From NCBI RefSeq assembly GCF_040537815.1, contig NZ_JBEWSZ010000001.1, positions 2,542,001 to 2,606,000 of the forward strand: a stretch of DNA of 64,000 bases. The letters run 5' to 3'. Source of the DNA: Mesorhizobium shangrilense. Lineage in GTDB: Bacteria > Pseudomonadota > Alphaproteobacteria > Rhizobiales > Rhizobiaceae. The notes beneath the pieces were generated by a model that was not told where the DNA came from, searched no databases, and was given only the letters and a program-made list of their open reading frames with translations. A program made the position numbers and the translations under genes. This document shows positions 17,691-28,549 of this stretch, piece after piece; the first letter of the stretch is position 1; every line of letters begins with the position of its first letter.

Positions 17691-17741
17691 TCTGAATCAC
17701 TTCCGGCGACCCGTTGAGAATTTGAATCAACGAGACGTCCC

Positions 17742-18917
<1,176 letters not shown>

Positions 18918-19066
18918 TTACTCGCCGTTATGGTTACCGATCAGCGTAAATATTCAGTGAAGGCGCCGAGTCCGGACCGGCAATTTGCGAAGGCTGGCCT
19001 GTTGGTGTATGCCGCGCCGCCTGAGCCGTCTCGGCCTGACCCTTCCCTCGCGCATTCCGGATCGCC

Positions 19067-19756
19067 ATGCCCCAGCCAGACCTTGTCATCTTCGATTGCG
19101 ACGGCGTGCTCGTCGATTCCGAAATCATCGCCGCGCGTGTCGAGGCGGAACTCCTGACCTTGGCCGGTTACGAGATCTCGGCGGAGGAGCTCGCGGAAAC
19201 CTATGCGGGACTGACCTTCAAGGACATCATGATGCGGATCGAGGAAAAATCCCTGATCCCGTTCCAGGCCTCGATGATCGACAAGGCAGAGGAGCTCGTC
19301 GATCGCAAATTGCGCAGCGACGTGCGCGCCATCGACGGCGTGCGCGACGCGGTTGCCGGTGTGACCGTCCCGCGCTGCATCTGCTCGAATTCACGCTCGG
19401 AGCGGATCGAATTCATGCTCGAGAAGGTCAATTTGCTGCCGTTCTTTGCCGGCCGCATCTTTTCGGCGCTGGAAATTCCGACGGGAAAAACCAAACCGGC
19501 TCCCGATGTCTTCCTCTTCGCCGCCGAAAAACTCGGCGCGAATCCGGCGAACACCTTTGTCATCGAGGATTCCGTGCATGGCGTTGCAGGCGCCAGGGCG
19601 GCGGGCATGCGCGTCATCGGCTTCACCGGAGCGGCGCACAGCTATCCCGGCCATGCGGACGCTCTGACCGAGGCAGGGGCCGAAACAGTCATACGCCGCT
19701 GGGCGGAACTGAAAAGCGTGATTGCCGCCTTGTCGGAATGGTCGGCGGACGCCTGA
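19067..19756 (+). CDS. HAD-family phosphatase, beta-phosphoglucomutase-like
   Basis: 229 aa. Subfamily IA HAD enzyme with motif I FDCDGVLVDSE, cap domain about 15-85, motif II CSNSRSERIEF, motif III Lys in GKTKPAPDVFLFAAEKLG and motif IV VIEDSVHGVAGARAAGM. Members of this branch hydrolyse sugar phosphates or isomerise hexose phosphates. It is divergent from ccrM and convergent with a lipoprotein gene, so likely monocistronic. Confidence 0.88.
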   Translation: MPQPDLVIFDCDGVLVDSEIIAARVEAELLTLAGYEISAEELAETYAGLTFKDIMMRIEEKSLIPFQASMIDKAEELVDRKLRSDVRAIDGVRDAVAGVTVPRCICSNSRSERIEFMLEKVNLLPFFAGRIFSALEIPTGKTKPAPDVFLFAAEKLGANPANTFVIEDSVHGVAGARAAGMRVIGFTGAAHSYPGHADALTEAGAETVIRRWAELKSVIAALSEWSADA

Positions 19757-19760
19757 GAAA

Positions 19761-19784
19761 ACGTGCGTCCAGACGGACGCACGT
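19761..19784. terminator. Terminator between convergent genes
   Basis: Perfect 10-bp stem ACGTGCGTCC / GGACGCACGT with loop AGAC, located directly after the HAD gene stop and before the stop of the minus-strand lipoprotein gene. On the minus strand it is followed by TTTTC, so it is a good terminator for the lipoprotein gene and may act in both directions. Confidence 0.75.
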
Positions 19785-19799
19785 CAAGAATGCCACCGC

Positions 19800-20501
19800 T
19801 TAATTCGAAGCGGCGACTTTCTTCCTGTGGGTCGTCTTCTTCGACTTGTCCGTCGCTTTGGGCGTGGACTCGTCATAGCCAGCATAGGCTTGATAGTCCT
19901 GTGCCGACGGCTCGGGCACCACGACATTTGAATCAGTGAAGACGAACTGAGTGGCAACCGAGGGATCGGTCACCTGGACCTGATACTGATGGATCTGCGA
20001 GTACAGGACATCTGTTCCGTGCATCACCGCGACCCGGATCGGCATGGTGATGGTGCCCGCAGTGAACTTCGGGCCGGGAACGATCTTGCCGGCGACCGCG
20101 ATCTTCATCGACAGCTGCCCATTGGCACGACTGCAATCGCGGGTCAGATCGGAGATCGAAGCCTGATAGATGATGTTCGCCGAATCGTCCTGCGGAGCAG
20201 CGGCTGCGTCCGGTGCCGGTGGGGCATTCTGGGCCGCGGCTCCCTTTTTCTTCCTGGGCGCTGGCGCCGCCTTGGCATAGGTGTTGAAGAAAGCGGTCCC
20301 GTCGCGCACCGTCACTTTGGGGCAGTAGGCCAGCAACTGGCTGGCGACAATCTTGGGATCCGCCGGCGGCGGTGGCGTTGTATTCTTTTTCCCGAAGCCG
20401 AGAATGCCATTGTCGCTTGATTGGCAGCCGGCGGCGGCAAGCATAAAGCCGGTAAGCGCAAGACCCGCGACAAAGCGACGGTTGAATGAACGAAACCCCA
20501 T
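19800..20501 (-). CDS. Uncharacterised envelope lipoprotein
   Basis: 233-aa predicted lipoprotein: basic N-terminus, hydrophobic stretch FVAGLALTGFMLAAAGC with lipobox AAGC, then QSSDNGILGFGKK and a Pro-rich linker. The middle (about 95-125) is rich in Ala, Pro and Lys; the mature domain (about 125-210) contains two well-spaced Cys residues (YCPKVTVRDG, LTRDCSRANGQL) and a beta-rich pattern. The C-terminus is Lys-rich. I do not recognise a characterised family. The ATG at 20501 has GAGGGAAG upstream; the frame extends to 20570 without a ribosome site. Divergent from thrC. Confidence 0.8.
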   Translation of the reverse strand: MGFRSFNRRFVAGLALTGFMLAAAGCQSSDNGILGFGKKNTTPPPPADPKIVASQLLAYCPKVTVRDGTAFFNTYAKAAPAPRKKKGAAAQNAPPAPDAAAAPQDDSANIIYQASISDLTRDCSRANGQLSMKIAVAGKIVPGPKFTAGTITMPIRVAVMHGTDVLYSQIHQYQVQVTDPSVATQFVFTDSNVVVPEPSAQDYQAYAGYDESTPKATDKSKKTTHRKKVAASN

Positions 20502-20628
20502 AGACTGCACTTCCCTCTCGCAAAGCTGGTGACGTATATCAACCGCGCGGCAAAAATGCGACTGAGCCAACGCAGAAATTCACCACTTCGCCGCGGATGA
20601 AAAGCCCGGCAACAATGGACCTGTGACG

Positions 20629-22026
20629 ATGCAATATGTGAGTACTCGCGGGGAAGCGCCCGTGCTTGGATTTTCCGACGCGGTGCTAGCAGGCCTGGCG
20701 CGCGACGGTGGCCTTTATGTGCCGCGCGAGTGGCCGCAATTTTCCGCTTCCGAAATCCGCGCCATGCGCGGCCTTGCCTATCCCGATCTCGCCATCCGGG
20801 TGTTGTCGCCGTTTCTGGGCGGCGAGATAGCGCAGCCGGTTTTCGAGCGCCTGGTGCGTCAAGCCTACTCAACTTTCCGGCATGACGCGGTCTGCCCCCT
20901 GGTGCAGACCGCGAAAAACACTTTCATCCTCGAACTCTTCCACGGTCCGACGCTCGCCTTCAAGGACGTGGCGATGCAGTTGCTCGCGCGGCTGATGGAC
21001 CATGTGCTTGCCGAACGCGGCCAGCATGCCACCATCGTCGGCGCCACGTCGGGCGATACCGGCGGTGCCGCAATCGACGCTTTTGGCGGCCGCAATCGCA
21101 CCGACATCTTTATCTTTTTCCCGCACGGCAAAGTCTCGCCGGTGCAGCAGCGCCAAATGACGACATCGAGGGCCACCAATGTTCATGCCCTGGCCATCGA
21201 AGGCAATTTCGACGATTGCCAGGGCCTCGTGAAAGACATGTTCAACGATCACGGCTTTCGCGACCGTGTGTCGCTGTCGGGCGTCAATTCGATCAACTGG
21301 GCCCGCATCATGGCCCAGATCGTCTACTACTTCTCGTCGGCGCTGTCGCTCGGCGCGCCCGACCGGCCGATCTCCTTCACCGTGCCGACGGGCAATTTCG
21401 GCGATATCTTCGCCGGCTACGCCGCCAAGAAGATGGGCCTGCCGATTGAACGGCTGGTGATCGCCACCAACGATAACGACATCCTGGCGCGCACGCTGTC
21501 GACCGGCGAATACCGCACCAAGGGCGTGTTCGCCACGACCTCGCCGTCGATGGACATCCAGGTCTCGTCGAATTTCGAGCGACTGCTGTTCGAAGCGTCC
21601 GGCCGCAATGCCGAGACGGTGCGGCGCTATATGAACGGGCTGAAGCAGTCCGGAGCCTTCACCATCGAGGCCGATGAACTGGCGCGCATCCGCGCCGAAT
21701 TCGACGCCGGCCGTGCCACTGTCGGCAACGTAACCTCCACCATCCGCGCGACGTTCGAAGCGAGCAACTACCTGCTCGACCCGCATACGGCCGCTGCCGT
21801 GCGTGTCGCGGCCGCCCATGCTTCGGACACTGTCCCCATGGTGGTGCTCGGCACCGCCCATCCAGCAAAGTTCCCGGCGGCGGTCGAGGCCGCAAGCGGC
21901 GTCTTCCCCGCACTGCCCGCATGGCTAGGTGGATTGATGACGGCTGAGGAAAAATACTCGGTACTTCCATCTGACCTGAAAATGGTGGAAGATTATGTCA
22001 GCCGCCGCGCGCGAGCGGCGCGTTAG
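20629..22026 (+). CDS. thrC: Threonine synthase
   Basis: 465-aa PLP enzyme converting O-phosphohomoserine to threonine. It starts MQYVSTRGEAP, carries the PLP lysine in GPTLAFKDVAMQLL (about residue 112), ATSGDTGGAAIDAF, and the region SINWARIMAQIVYYF characteristic of the long (class II) threonine synthases. The ATG at 20629 is chosen over an in-frame GTG at 20623. Fourteen bases separate it from the M16 peptidase gene. The thrB partner lies about 8 kb away in the cytochrome oxidase-linked cluster. Confidence 0.96.
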   Translation: MQYVSTRGEAPVLGFSDAVLAGLARDGGLYVPREWPQFSASEIRAMRGLAYPDLAIRVLSPFLGGEIAQPVFERLVRQAYSTFRHDAVCPLVQTAKNTFILELFHGPTLAFKDVAMQLLARLMDHVLAERGQHATIVGATSGDTGGAAIDAFGGRNRTDIFIFFPHGKVSPVQQRQMTTSRATNVHALAIEGNFDDCQGLVKDMFNDHGFRDRVSLSGVNSINWARIMAQIVYYFSSALSLGAPDRPISFTVPTGNFGDIFAGYAAKKMGLPIERLVIATNDNDILARTLSTGEYRTKGVFATTSPSMDIQVSSNFERLLFEASGRNAETVRRYMNGLKQSGAFTIEADELARIRAEFDAGRATVGNVTSTIRATFEASNYLLDPHTAAAVRVAAAHASDTVPMVVLGTAHPAKFPAAVEAASGVFPALPAWLGGLMTAEEKYSVLPSDLKMVEDYVSRRARAAR

Positions 22027-22040
22027 GGAGTACTTGCCAT

Positions 22041-23333
22041 ATGGGTGTTGAGGTAAGCCGTCTGTCGAACGGCCTGACAGTCGCCACCGAAACCCTTCCA
22101 AGCATCGAATCCGTTGCACTTGGTGCCTGGGTCAAGTCAGGCGCCCGCAACGAACGTGATGAAGAGCATGGGATGGCTCACCTGCTTGAACACATGGCGT
22201 TCAAGGGGACCAAGCGGCGAACCGCCTTCGAGATCGCCTCGGAAATCGAGGATGTCGGCGGCGAGATCAATGCCGCCACCAGCGTCGAGACGACGTCCTA
22301 TTATGCCAGGGTGCTCAGCGATGACGTGCCGCTGGCGGTGGATATTCTCGCCGACATCCTGCAGGAGTCGGAGTTCGACCCTCAGGAGCTCGAACGCGAG
22401 CAGCATGTGATTCTACAGGAAATCGGCGCCGCGCACGATACGCCCGACGACATCGTCTTCGATCGTTTCACCGAAACGGCGTTCCGCCACCAGACCATCG
22501 GACGCTCGATTCTCGGCACGCCGGAAACCGTCAAATCCTTCACCTCGAAGCAGTTGCACGATTTCATCGAGCGCCAATATGGCGCTGAGCGCATGGTGAT
22601 CGTCGCCGCCGGCGACATAAAGCACGACAATTTCGTGCGCGAGGTCGAAAAGCAGCTCGGCGGCTTCCGCACCAAGGCCGACAGCACGATCCCGCAATAC
22701 GCGCAGTATGTCGGTGGCGATTTCCGCGAGGATCGCGACCTGATGGACGCGCAGATTGTGCTAGGTTTCGAGGGCCGCGCCTACCATGTGCGCGATTTCT
22801 ATGCCTCGCAGGTCCTGTCCATGATCCTTGGCGGTGGCATGTCGTCGCGCCTCTTCCAGGAAGTCCGAGAGAAACGCGGGCTGTGCTATTCGGTCTATGC
22901 CTTCCACTGGGGCTTTTCCGACACCGGCATCTTCGGCGTCCATGCCGCGACCGGGCAGAGCGACATCGCCGAGCTCGTGCCGGTGATCATCGACGAACTG
23001 CAGAAGGCCGGCGAAAGCATTCTGCAGCAGGAACTCGACCGGGCGCGGGCGCAATATCGCGCCGGGCTGATCATGTCCGCTGAAAGCCCGGCAAGCCGCG
23101 CCTCGCAGATCGCCCGCCAGATGCTCCTGTTCGGCCGGCCGATCGCCAAGGAAGAGCTGATGGAGCGGCTTTCGGCGCTCACCATCGAGCGGCTGACCGA
23201 CTTGTCGTCGCGGCTTTTCTCAACCAAGCCGACACTCACTGCCGTCGGCCCTGTGGGCACGCTCGCGCCCTATGAAGCCATCCTCGATTCGCTTCCGGGC
23301 ACGCATGCGACGGCCCGCAAGCTCGCCGTCTAA
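22041..23333 (+). CDS. M16-family zinc metallopeptidase (processing peptidase-like)
   Basis: 430-aa single-copy M16 peptidase of the mitochondrial processing peptidase beta-like group. The inverted zinc motif H-x2-E-H is present (MAHLLEHMAFKGT, His47, Glu50, His51), with a further Glu about 75 residues on in QELEREQHVILQEI. The C-terminal half has YCAHTGQ-like features such as GLCYSVYAFHWGFSDTGIFG. Rhizobial relatives commonly follow thrC, as here (14-bp gap), and precede a GNAT gene. Cytoplasmic or envelope-associated proteolysis is likely; substrates unknown. Confidence 0.92.
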   Translation: MGVEVSRLSNGLTVATETLPSIESVALGAWVKSGARNERDEEHGMAHLLEHMAFKGTKRRTAFEIASEIEDVGGEINAATSVETTSYYARVLSDDVPLAVDILADILQESEFDPQELEREQHVILQEIGAAHDTPDDIVFDRFTETAFRHQTIGRSILGTPETVKSFTSKQLHDFIERQYGAERMVIVAAGDIKHDNFVREVEKQLGGFRTKADSTIPQYAQYVGGDFREDRDLMDAQIVLGFEGRAYHVRDFYASQVLSMILGGGMSSRLFQEVREKRGLCYSVYAFHWGFSDTGIFGVHAATGQSDIAELVPVIIDELQKAGESILQQELDRARAQYRAGLIMSAESPASRASQIARQMLLFGRPIAKEELMERLSALTIERLTDLSSRLFSTKPTLTAVGPVGTLAPYEAILDSLPGTHATARKLAV

Positions 23334-23348
23334 GACCATAAAAGCGTC

Positions 23349-23945
23349 GTGTTCGCGCTCCCTTTCTTTCGCCGTGACCTGCCGGCACTGAAAGGCGACC
23401 GCGTCACGCTGCGCGTCCCGTTCACCAACGACTACAAGGAATGGTCGGCGCTACGCGGCGAAAGCCGCGCCTTCCTTGAGCCGTGGGAGCCGCGATGGAC
23501 GCCGGACGAGCTCGATCGCGCGGCCTGGCGGCATCGCATCAGCCGCTACCGCGAAGACTATGCTCAGGGAACGGCGATAGCCTTCTTCATTTTCGAGCGG
23601 GGCAGCGGCAAGCTCGCGGGTGGCATCACGCTCGGCAACATACGCCACGGCGTCTCCCAGAGCGGCCATGTGGGCTACTGGATCGGCGAGCGCTTTGGCG
23701 GCCGCGGCCTGATGACCGACGCGGTCAAGGTCGTCTCGCGATTCGCCTTCGATACGCTGAGGTTGCACCGGATCGAAGCTGCCTGTATTCCCGACAACGC
23801 CCGGTCGATCCGCGTGCTTGAAAAAGCCGGATTCCGGCGCGAAGGACTTCTGCGATCCTATCTCAGGATCAACGGCATCTGGCAGGATCACTACCTCTAC
23901 GCCCGGATCGCCGATGATCCGCCGGGCGCTGGAACGAAGGGCTGA
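23349..23945 (+). CDS. GNAT-family N-acetyltransferase, RimJ/RimL-like
   Basis: 198 aa. The acetyl-CoA loop is visible in VGYWIGERFGGRGLMTDAVK, and HRIEAACIPDNARSIRVLEKAGFRREG is split here as the family signature NARSIRVLEKAGF near residues 155-167. RimJ/RimL members acetylate protein N-termini, especially ribosomal proteins; the substrate here is unknown. Starts with GTG at 23349, 15 bp after the M16 gene, and ends three bases before the next gene, so thrC, the peptidase, this gene and the signalling gene probably form one operon. Confidence 0.87.
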   Translation: MFALPFFRRDLPALKGDRVTLRVPFTNDYKEWSALRGESRAFLEPWEPRWTPDELDRAAWRHRISRYREDYAQGTAIAFFIFERGSGKLAGGITLGNIRHGVSQSGHVGYWIGERFGGRGLMTDAVKVVSRFAFDTLRLHRIEAACIPDNARSIRVLEKAGFRREGLLRSYLRINGIWQDHYLYARIADDPPGAGTKG

Positions 23946-23948
23946 TTT

Positions 23949-26837
23949 TTGACGAATTTCCTGCGAAACGGGCCGCTCTTCGCCCTTATCCTGGCGGCAA
24001 TCGTCACGCTCTGCGCGGCGTCGTCGGCCTTCGCCGTCGAACCGATCAAGATCGCCCGCGACGACGTGGCGCTGGACCTTTCGGGCGCTGTCGAGATCTA
24101 TCGAAACCAGGGCGACAATTTCCAGGTGTCGACCGCACCCGGACCCGATGGCATCGTGCGGCGCATCGAGGTCGAGGCAAAAGACGCACGCTCGACCGGC
24201 GACTGGGCGGTGTTCGCGCTGGCCAATACCACCGACCAACAGCTCGACAGGTTGATCGTCGCTCCGCATTTTCGCCTGGTGAATTCCGGCATCTTCTGGC
24301 CTGATCTCGGCTCGACCCGCCTGGCGGCGATCACGCCCAGCGAGGGCTTCGCGCTCGACCGTCAGACCAGCCCGGATGCCGACGTGTTCCGCGTCACCCT
24401 GAACCCCGGCACGGTCATCACCTTCATCGCGGAACTCGCCTCGCCGAAACTGCCGCAGGTCTATCTGTGGGATCCTGAATCCTACAAGGACTCGGTCAAT
24501 TCCTACACGCTGTTTCGCGGCATCGTCATCGGCATCGCCGGCCTGCTGGCGCTGTTCCTGACCATTCTTTTCGTCGTCAAGGGAACGTCGATGTTCCCGG
24601 CGACCGCCGCACTTTCCTGGGCGGTGCTGGCCTATATCTGCGTCGATTTCGGCTTCCTCAACAAGATCATCGAGATATCGCCAGGCAATGAGCAGATGTG
24701 GCGAGCGGGAACGGAGGTGGCGCTTGCGGCGACCTTTGTCGTCTTCCTGTTCACCTATCTCAACCTCAACCGATGGCATGGCCATTTCAGCTACGGCGCG
24801 CTGGTCTGGATACTCGGGCTTGTGCTGATCGCCGGTGTCGCCATTGTCGATCCGGCGGTCGCGGCTGGTATCGCCAGACTGTCCTTTGCCGCCACGGCGC
24901 TGACCGGGCTTGGGCTCATCATCTTTCTCGGTGTACGCGGCTATGACCGTGCCATCATGCTGGTGCCCAGTTGGGTCATGGTGCTGTTGTGGCTGTGCGG
25001 ATCGTGGATGGCGATCACCGGCATGCTCGACAACGACATTGCCCAGCCGGCGCTGGGGGGTGGGTTGATCCTGATCATCCTGCTGATCGGCTTCACGGTC
25101 ATGCAGCATGCCTTTGCCGGGGGCGCACTGCACCAGGGCCTGTTTTCCGATCTCGAACGGCAGGCTTTGGCCGTCGCCGGATCGGGCGACACGGTGTGGG
25201 ACTGGGACGTACTGCGCGACCGCGTGGTCACCAAACCGGACGTCAGTATCCAGCTTGGCCTGGCGCCCAACAGCCTTGGGGGTGCTGCCCGCAACTGGCT
25301 GCCGGTGCTGCATGCCGACGACCGCGACACATTCCGTACGACACTCGACGTGGTGCTGGAACATCGGCGCGGCCGGGTGTCGCAGAATTTTCGCCTGCGC
25401 GGCGCCGACGGGCACTATCACTGGTTTTCGCTGCGCGCCCGCCCGGTGATCGGATCGGACGGCGAGGTCATCCGCTGCGTCGGCACGATGGTCGACGTCA
25501 CCGAGCAGAAAAAGTCCGAGGAACGGCTGCTGCACGACGCCGTGCATGACAACCTGACCGGCCTGCCGAACCGCGAATTGTACATGAACCGGCTGGAAGC
25601 CATCATTTCGATCGCGCGAACGGAAGAGAAGGTGCGTCCCACCGTCTTCGTCATCGACATCGATCGCTTCAAGCAGGTCAATGACGGGTTGGGCATCTCG
25701 GCTGGCGACACCATCCTGCTCACCATCGCGCGCCGCCTGCACCGGCTGCTCAAGCCGAAGGATTCGCTGTCGCGCTTTGCCGGCGACCAGTTCGCGCTGA
25801 TGCTGCTTTCCGAACAGGAGCCGGCCCGCATCGCGGGCATGGCGGACGCGATCAAGCATGCGATCAACAACCCCATCACCTTCGCCAAGCGCGAAATCGT
25901 GCTGACCGCGTCGATCGGTTTGATCACCTGGACCTCGGCGCAGACCTCCGCCGAGGACATGGTCAAGGATGCCGAGCTTGCCATGCATCAGGCCAAGCGT
26001 TTTGGCGGCGACAGGATCGAGCCGTTCCGGCCCGCCTTCCGTACCGTTGGAACCGACCGGCTGCAGTTCGAATCCGATCTGCGCCGCGCTATCGAGCGGC
26101 GCGAATTCACGCTCGCCTACCAGCCGATCGTGCGGCTGGAGGATGGCAGTGTCGCCGGTTTCGAGGCGCTGCTACGCTGGGATCATCCGCGCCGTGGCAT
26201 GATCCCGCCGGCGGATTTCATCCCTGTCGCGGAGAGCTGCGGCCTGATCGTGCAACTCGGCCTGTTCGCCATGCAGCAGGCCGCCGAGGATCTGGCGGGA
26301 TGGCAAAAGCAGATCGGCGATGCGCCGCTGTCGGTTTCGGTCAACCTGTCCAGCCGCCAGTTGATCCGACGCGATCTGGTCAGCGACGTCCGTTCGGTGA
26401 TCGCACGAGCCAATCTGAAGCCGCGCTGTTTCCGGCTCGAGCTTACCGAATCACTGGTGATGGACAATCCCGAGCAGACCGCCCATGTGCTGACCAAGCT
26501 CAAACAGCTGGGCATCGGCCTGTCGCTGGACGATTTCGGCACCGGCTATTCGTCGCTCGCCTATCTGACGCGCTTCCCGTTCGACACGATCAAGATCGAC
26601 AAGAGCTTTGTCGACGACAGCACGCCGAAGCGCGCGGTGCTGCTCAAATCCATGGTCAACATGGCGCATGAGCTGGGCCTTTCGGTGGTGGCGGAGGGCA
26701 TCTCCGACGAAAGCGATGCCCTGGAATTGCGGCAGATGGGCTGCGAATATGTACAGAGCTTCATGTTCGGCGCGCCGATGCCCAGCGATCAGGTGCTGAA
26801 GACGCTGAAGGAACAGTATCCACTTACTCAGGCGTGA
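23949..26837 (+). CDS. Membrane c-di-GMP signalling protein: 7TM-PAS-GGDEF-EAL
   Basis: 962 aa. Residues 1-29 are a signal peptide; about 30-180 form a periplasmic beta domain like the 7TMR-DISM extracellular class; about 185-395 contain seven or so membrane helices; a PAS domain spans about 405-525 (WDWDVLRDRV to GTMVDVTEQKK); a GGDEF domain about 530-690 and an EAL domain about 700-955. The GGDEF active-site motif is degenerate (RFAGDQFAL), so cyclase activity is doubtful. The EAL domain keeps key sequences: EALLRW, NLSSRQL, ELTES, DDFGTGYSS, KIDKSFV. Net phosphodiesterase activity is predicted. Start is TTG at 23949 with AAGGG upstream; no ATG lies nearby. Confidence 0.9.
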   Translation: MTNFLRNGPLFALILAAIVTLCAASSAFAVEPIKIARDDVALDLSGAVEIYRNQGDNFQVSTAPGPDGIVRRIEVEAKDARSTGDWAVFALANTTDQQLDRLIVAPHFRLVNSGIFWPDLGSTRLAAITPSEGFALDRQTSPDADVFRVTLNPGTVITFIAELASPKLPQVYLWDPESYKDSVNSYTLFRGIVIGIAGLLALFLTILFVVKGTSMFPATAALSWAVLAYICVDFGFLNKIIEISPGNEQMWRAGTEVALAATFVVFLFTYLNLNRWHGHFSYGALVWILGLVLIAGVAIVDPAVAAGIARLSFAATALTGLGLIIFLGVRGYDRAIMLVPSWVMVLLWLCGSWMAITGMLDNDIAQPALGGGLILIILLIGFTVMQHAFAGGALHQGLFSDLERQALAVAGSGDTVWDWDVLRDRVVTKPDVSIQLGLAPNSLGGAARNWLPVLHADDRDTFRTTLDVVLEHRRGRVSQNFRLRGADGHYHWFSLRARPVIGSDGEVIRCVGTMVDVTEQKKSEERLLHDAVHDNLTGLPNRELYMNRLEAIISIARTEEKVRPTVFVIDIDRFKQVNDGLGISAGDTILLTIARRLHRLLKPKDSLSRFAGDQFALMLLSEQEPARIAGMADAIKHAINNPITFAKREIVLTASIGLITWTSAQTSAEDMVKDAELAMHQAKRFGGDRIEPFRPAFRTVGTDRLQFESDLRRAIERREFTLAYQPIVRLEDGSVAGFEALLRWDHPRRGMIPPADFIPVAESCGLIVQLGLFAMQQAAEDLAGWQKQIGDAPLSVSVNLSSRQLIRRDLVSDVRSVIARANLKPRCFRLELTESLVMDNPEQTAHVLTKLKQLGIGLSLDDFGTGYSSLAYLTRFPFDTIKIDKSFVDDSTPKRAVLLKSMVNMAHELGLSVVAEGISDESDALELRQMGCEYVQSFMFGAPMPSDQVLKTLKEQYPLTQA

Positions 26838-26876
26838 AACGGCATAACGATCGTATCGGAACCACGTGGTGCCCGC

Positions 26877-27485
26877 CTATGCGTGACCGGCTGCCAGGCT
26901 GAGATGCGCGAGATCAATACCGATCGAGGCAAGGATGCGGTCGTATTTGCGTTCGATGTCGGCGTCGAAAAGGAGCTCGGGGCTGGCCGGGCAGGTCAGC
27001 CAGCCATTCTCGGCGATCTCGCTTTCCAGCTGGCCGGCGCCCCAGCCTGAATAGCCGAGCGCCATCAACGCACGCCTGGGGCCCCTGCCCGATGATATGG
27101 CCCGCAAGATATCGACCGTGGCGGTCAGGCAAATGTCGTCGGAAACGGTGAGCGACGATTCCACCCTGTAGTCGCCCGAATGCAGGACGAAGCCGCGGCT
27201 GCGGTCCACCGGCCCACCATTGCGCACCACGAAGTCGCGCGCCTTTGCTGGAAGACGGATCGCTTCCTGCTCGTTCATGATGCCGAGTTGCACAAGCAGG
27301 TCGGGAAACAGCATCTGCTGCGTCTGGTTGATGATCAGGCCCATGGCGCCTTCATCGCTGTGCGCGCAAACGTAGATGACGGAGCGCGTGAACCGGTCGT
27401 CCTTCATGCCAGGCATGGCAATCAGGAACTGGTCATCGAGAAAGCCTCGCGAAGCAGCCGTCTTCTTGTTGCGCAACAAGTCCAT
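26877..27485 (-). CDS. YqgE/AlgH family protein (UPF0301)
   Basis: 202 aa. Conserved features are [19 protein letters not shown] near the N-terminus, [22 protein letters not shown] and the [16 protein letters not shown] signature. Function of the family is unsettled. The ATG at 27485 fits the family N-terminus; the frame extends to a TTG at 27581 but the extra residues are unlike the family. Convergent with the c-di-GMP protein gene, 39 bp apart. Confidence 0.88.
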   Translation of the reverse strand: MDLLRNKKTAASRGFLDDQFLIAMPGMKDDRFTRSVIYVCAHSDEGAMGLIINQTQQMLFPDLLVQLGIMNEQEAIRLPAKARDFVVRNGGPVDRSRGFVLHSGDYRVESSLTVSDDICLTATVDILRAISSGRGPRRALMALGYSGWGAGQLESEIAENGWLTCPASPELLFDADIERKYDRILASIGIDLAHLSLAAGHA

Positions 27486-27697
27486 GTCAAGGAAGGTAAC
27501 GCGTTTCCAAAGCGCCGGAAAGATGCGTTTCGTCCGATTCGACCAAGGCAGTAGTCCGGAGCGCAGGTCCCCAGCCTGCAATTGTCGCCGTCGGGATGGG
27601 TGGGGTTAACGCCCAGGCTGCGAGGTCACGCAAATATGATACAGGCAACGCCAATGAAACCATTGCGCCGACATGAACGCACGATCAAATCACCGCC

Positions 27698-28507
27698 ATG
27701 CAAAAAAGCCTGAAGATCCTACTGCTCAGCACCGCCCTTGGGGCAGTGAGTGGCCTGCCCGCGATCGCTTCCTCATCGACCTGGTACAACAGCGAGGGCG
27801 GCAAGGTCCGTCTTGTCACGACCGGCAAACCGGACGAGACCGGCCGCATCCAGGGTGTCCTCGACATTTCGCTCAAGCCCGGATGGAAGACCTACTGGCG
27901 CGACCCGGGCGATGCTGGAGTGCCACCGCAGATCGACATCTCCGCCAGCACCAACATTGCCGATGCCCAGCTTTCGTTTCCCGCCCCCCAGCGCCACGAT
28001 GATGGCTACGGCAAATGGGCGGGCTACGATTATCCGGTTTCCCTGCCGGTGACGTTCCGGCTGTCGGCGCCAAAGGATGCCGCGGTCATCGATGCCGATA
28101 TCTTTCTGGGTATCTGCGAGACCATCTGTATTCCCGTGCAGACAAGGTTGACCGTGGATCCCGCAGCCGATCCAGACAATGTCGACGACGCTGCCCTGGT
28201 GAAGGCGGCAGTCGTGGCGCTTCCCGCGCCCGCAAGACCCGATTTCGGCATCAATGTGCTACCGGGCGACCATGAGAATCTGATTGTCGAGGCAAGTTTT
28301 CCGGGCAGTGCCGAAGCCGCCGATTTCTTCATCGCCGGTGAGCAAGACTACATGTTCGGCGCCCCGGCCCGCAGCGAGAAAGACGGCAAGCTGATTTTCA
28401 CGGTGCCGATCCTCGACAGGCCGTCGACGATGCCGACGGGTGGCGGACTTCACTATACGCTGACAAGCGCTGCCGGTGCGGTGGAAGGGTTACTGCCGTT
28501 TCCTTGA
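27698..28507 (+). CDS. DsbD N-terminal (alpha) domain-like periplasmic protein
   Basis: 269-aa exported protein; signal peptide about residues 1-24 (LLLSTALGAVSGLPAIAS). The mature part matches the DsbD alpha/TlpA-associated fold, with the key motif FLGICETICIPVQ where two Cys residues separated by three residues (CETIC) form the redox pair. Stand-alone versions occur in rhizobia without the transmembrane and thioredoxin parts of DsbD. It probably accepts or passes electrons in periplasmic thiol exchange. Separated from yqgE by a 212-bp divergent region holding nothing recognisable. Confidence 0.87.
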   Translation: MQKSLKILLLSTALGAVSGLPAIASSSTWYNSEGGKVRLVTTGKPDETGRIQGVLDISLKPGWKTYWRDPGDAGVPPQIDISASTNIADAQLSFPAPQRHDDGYGKWAGYDYPVSLPVTFRLSAPKDAAVIDADIFLGICETICIPVQTRLTVDPAADPDNVDDAALVKAAVVALPAPARPDFGINVLPGDHENLIVEASFPGSAEAADFFIAGEQDYMFGAPARSEKDGKLIFTVPILDRPSTMPTGGGLHYTLTSAAGAVEGLLPFP

Positions 28508-28549
28508 TCGGGCTGGCCTTGATGAGGTCTCTCGATGGTTGCGGAGCAC

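Noticed and set aside
23451..25988. Long 845-codon minus-strand reading frame opposite the GNAT and c-di-GMP genes
   Set aside because: It has His/Asp/Arg-rich shadow composition and no family resemblance, and the opposite strand encodes clear domains over the whole stretch.
26838..26876. ACCACGTGGT palindrome between the c-di-GMP and yqgE genes
   Set aside because: Self-complementary without a loop and without a T-tract; not supportable as a terminator.
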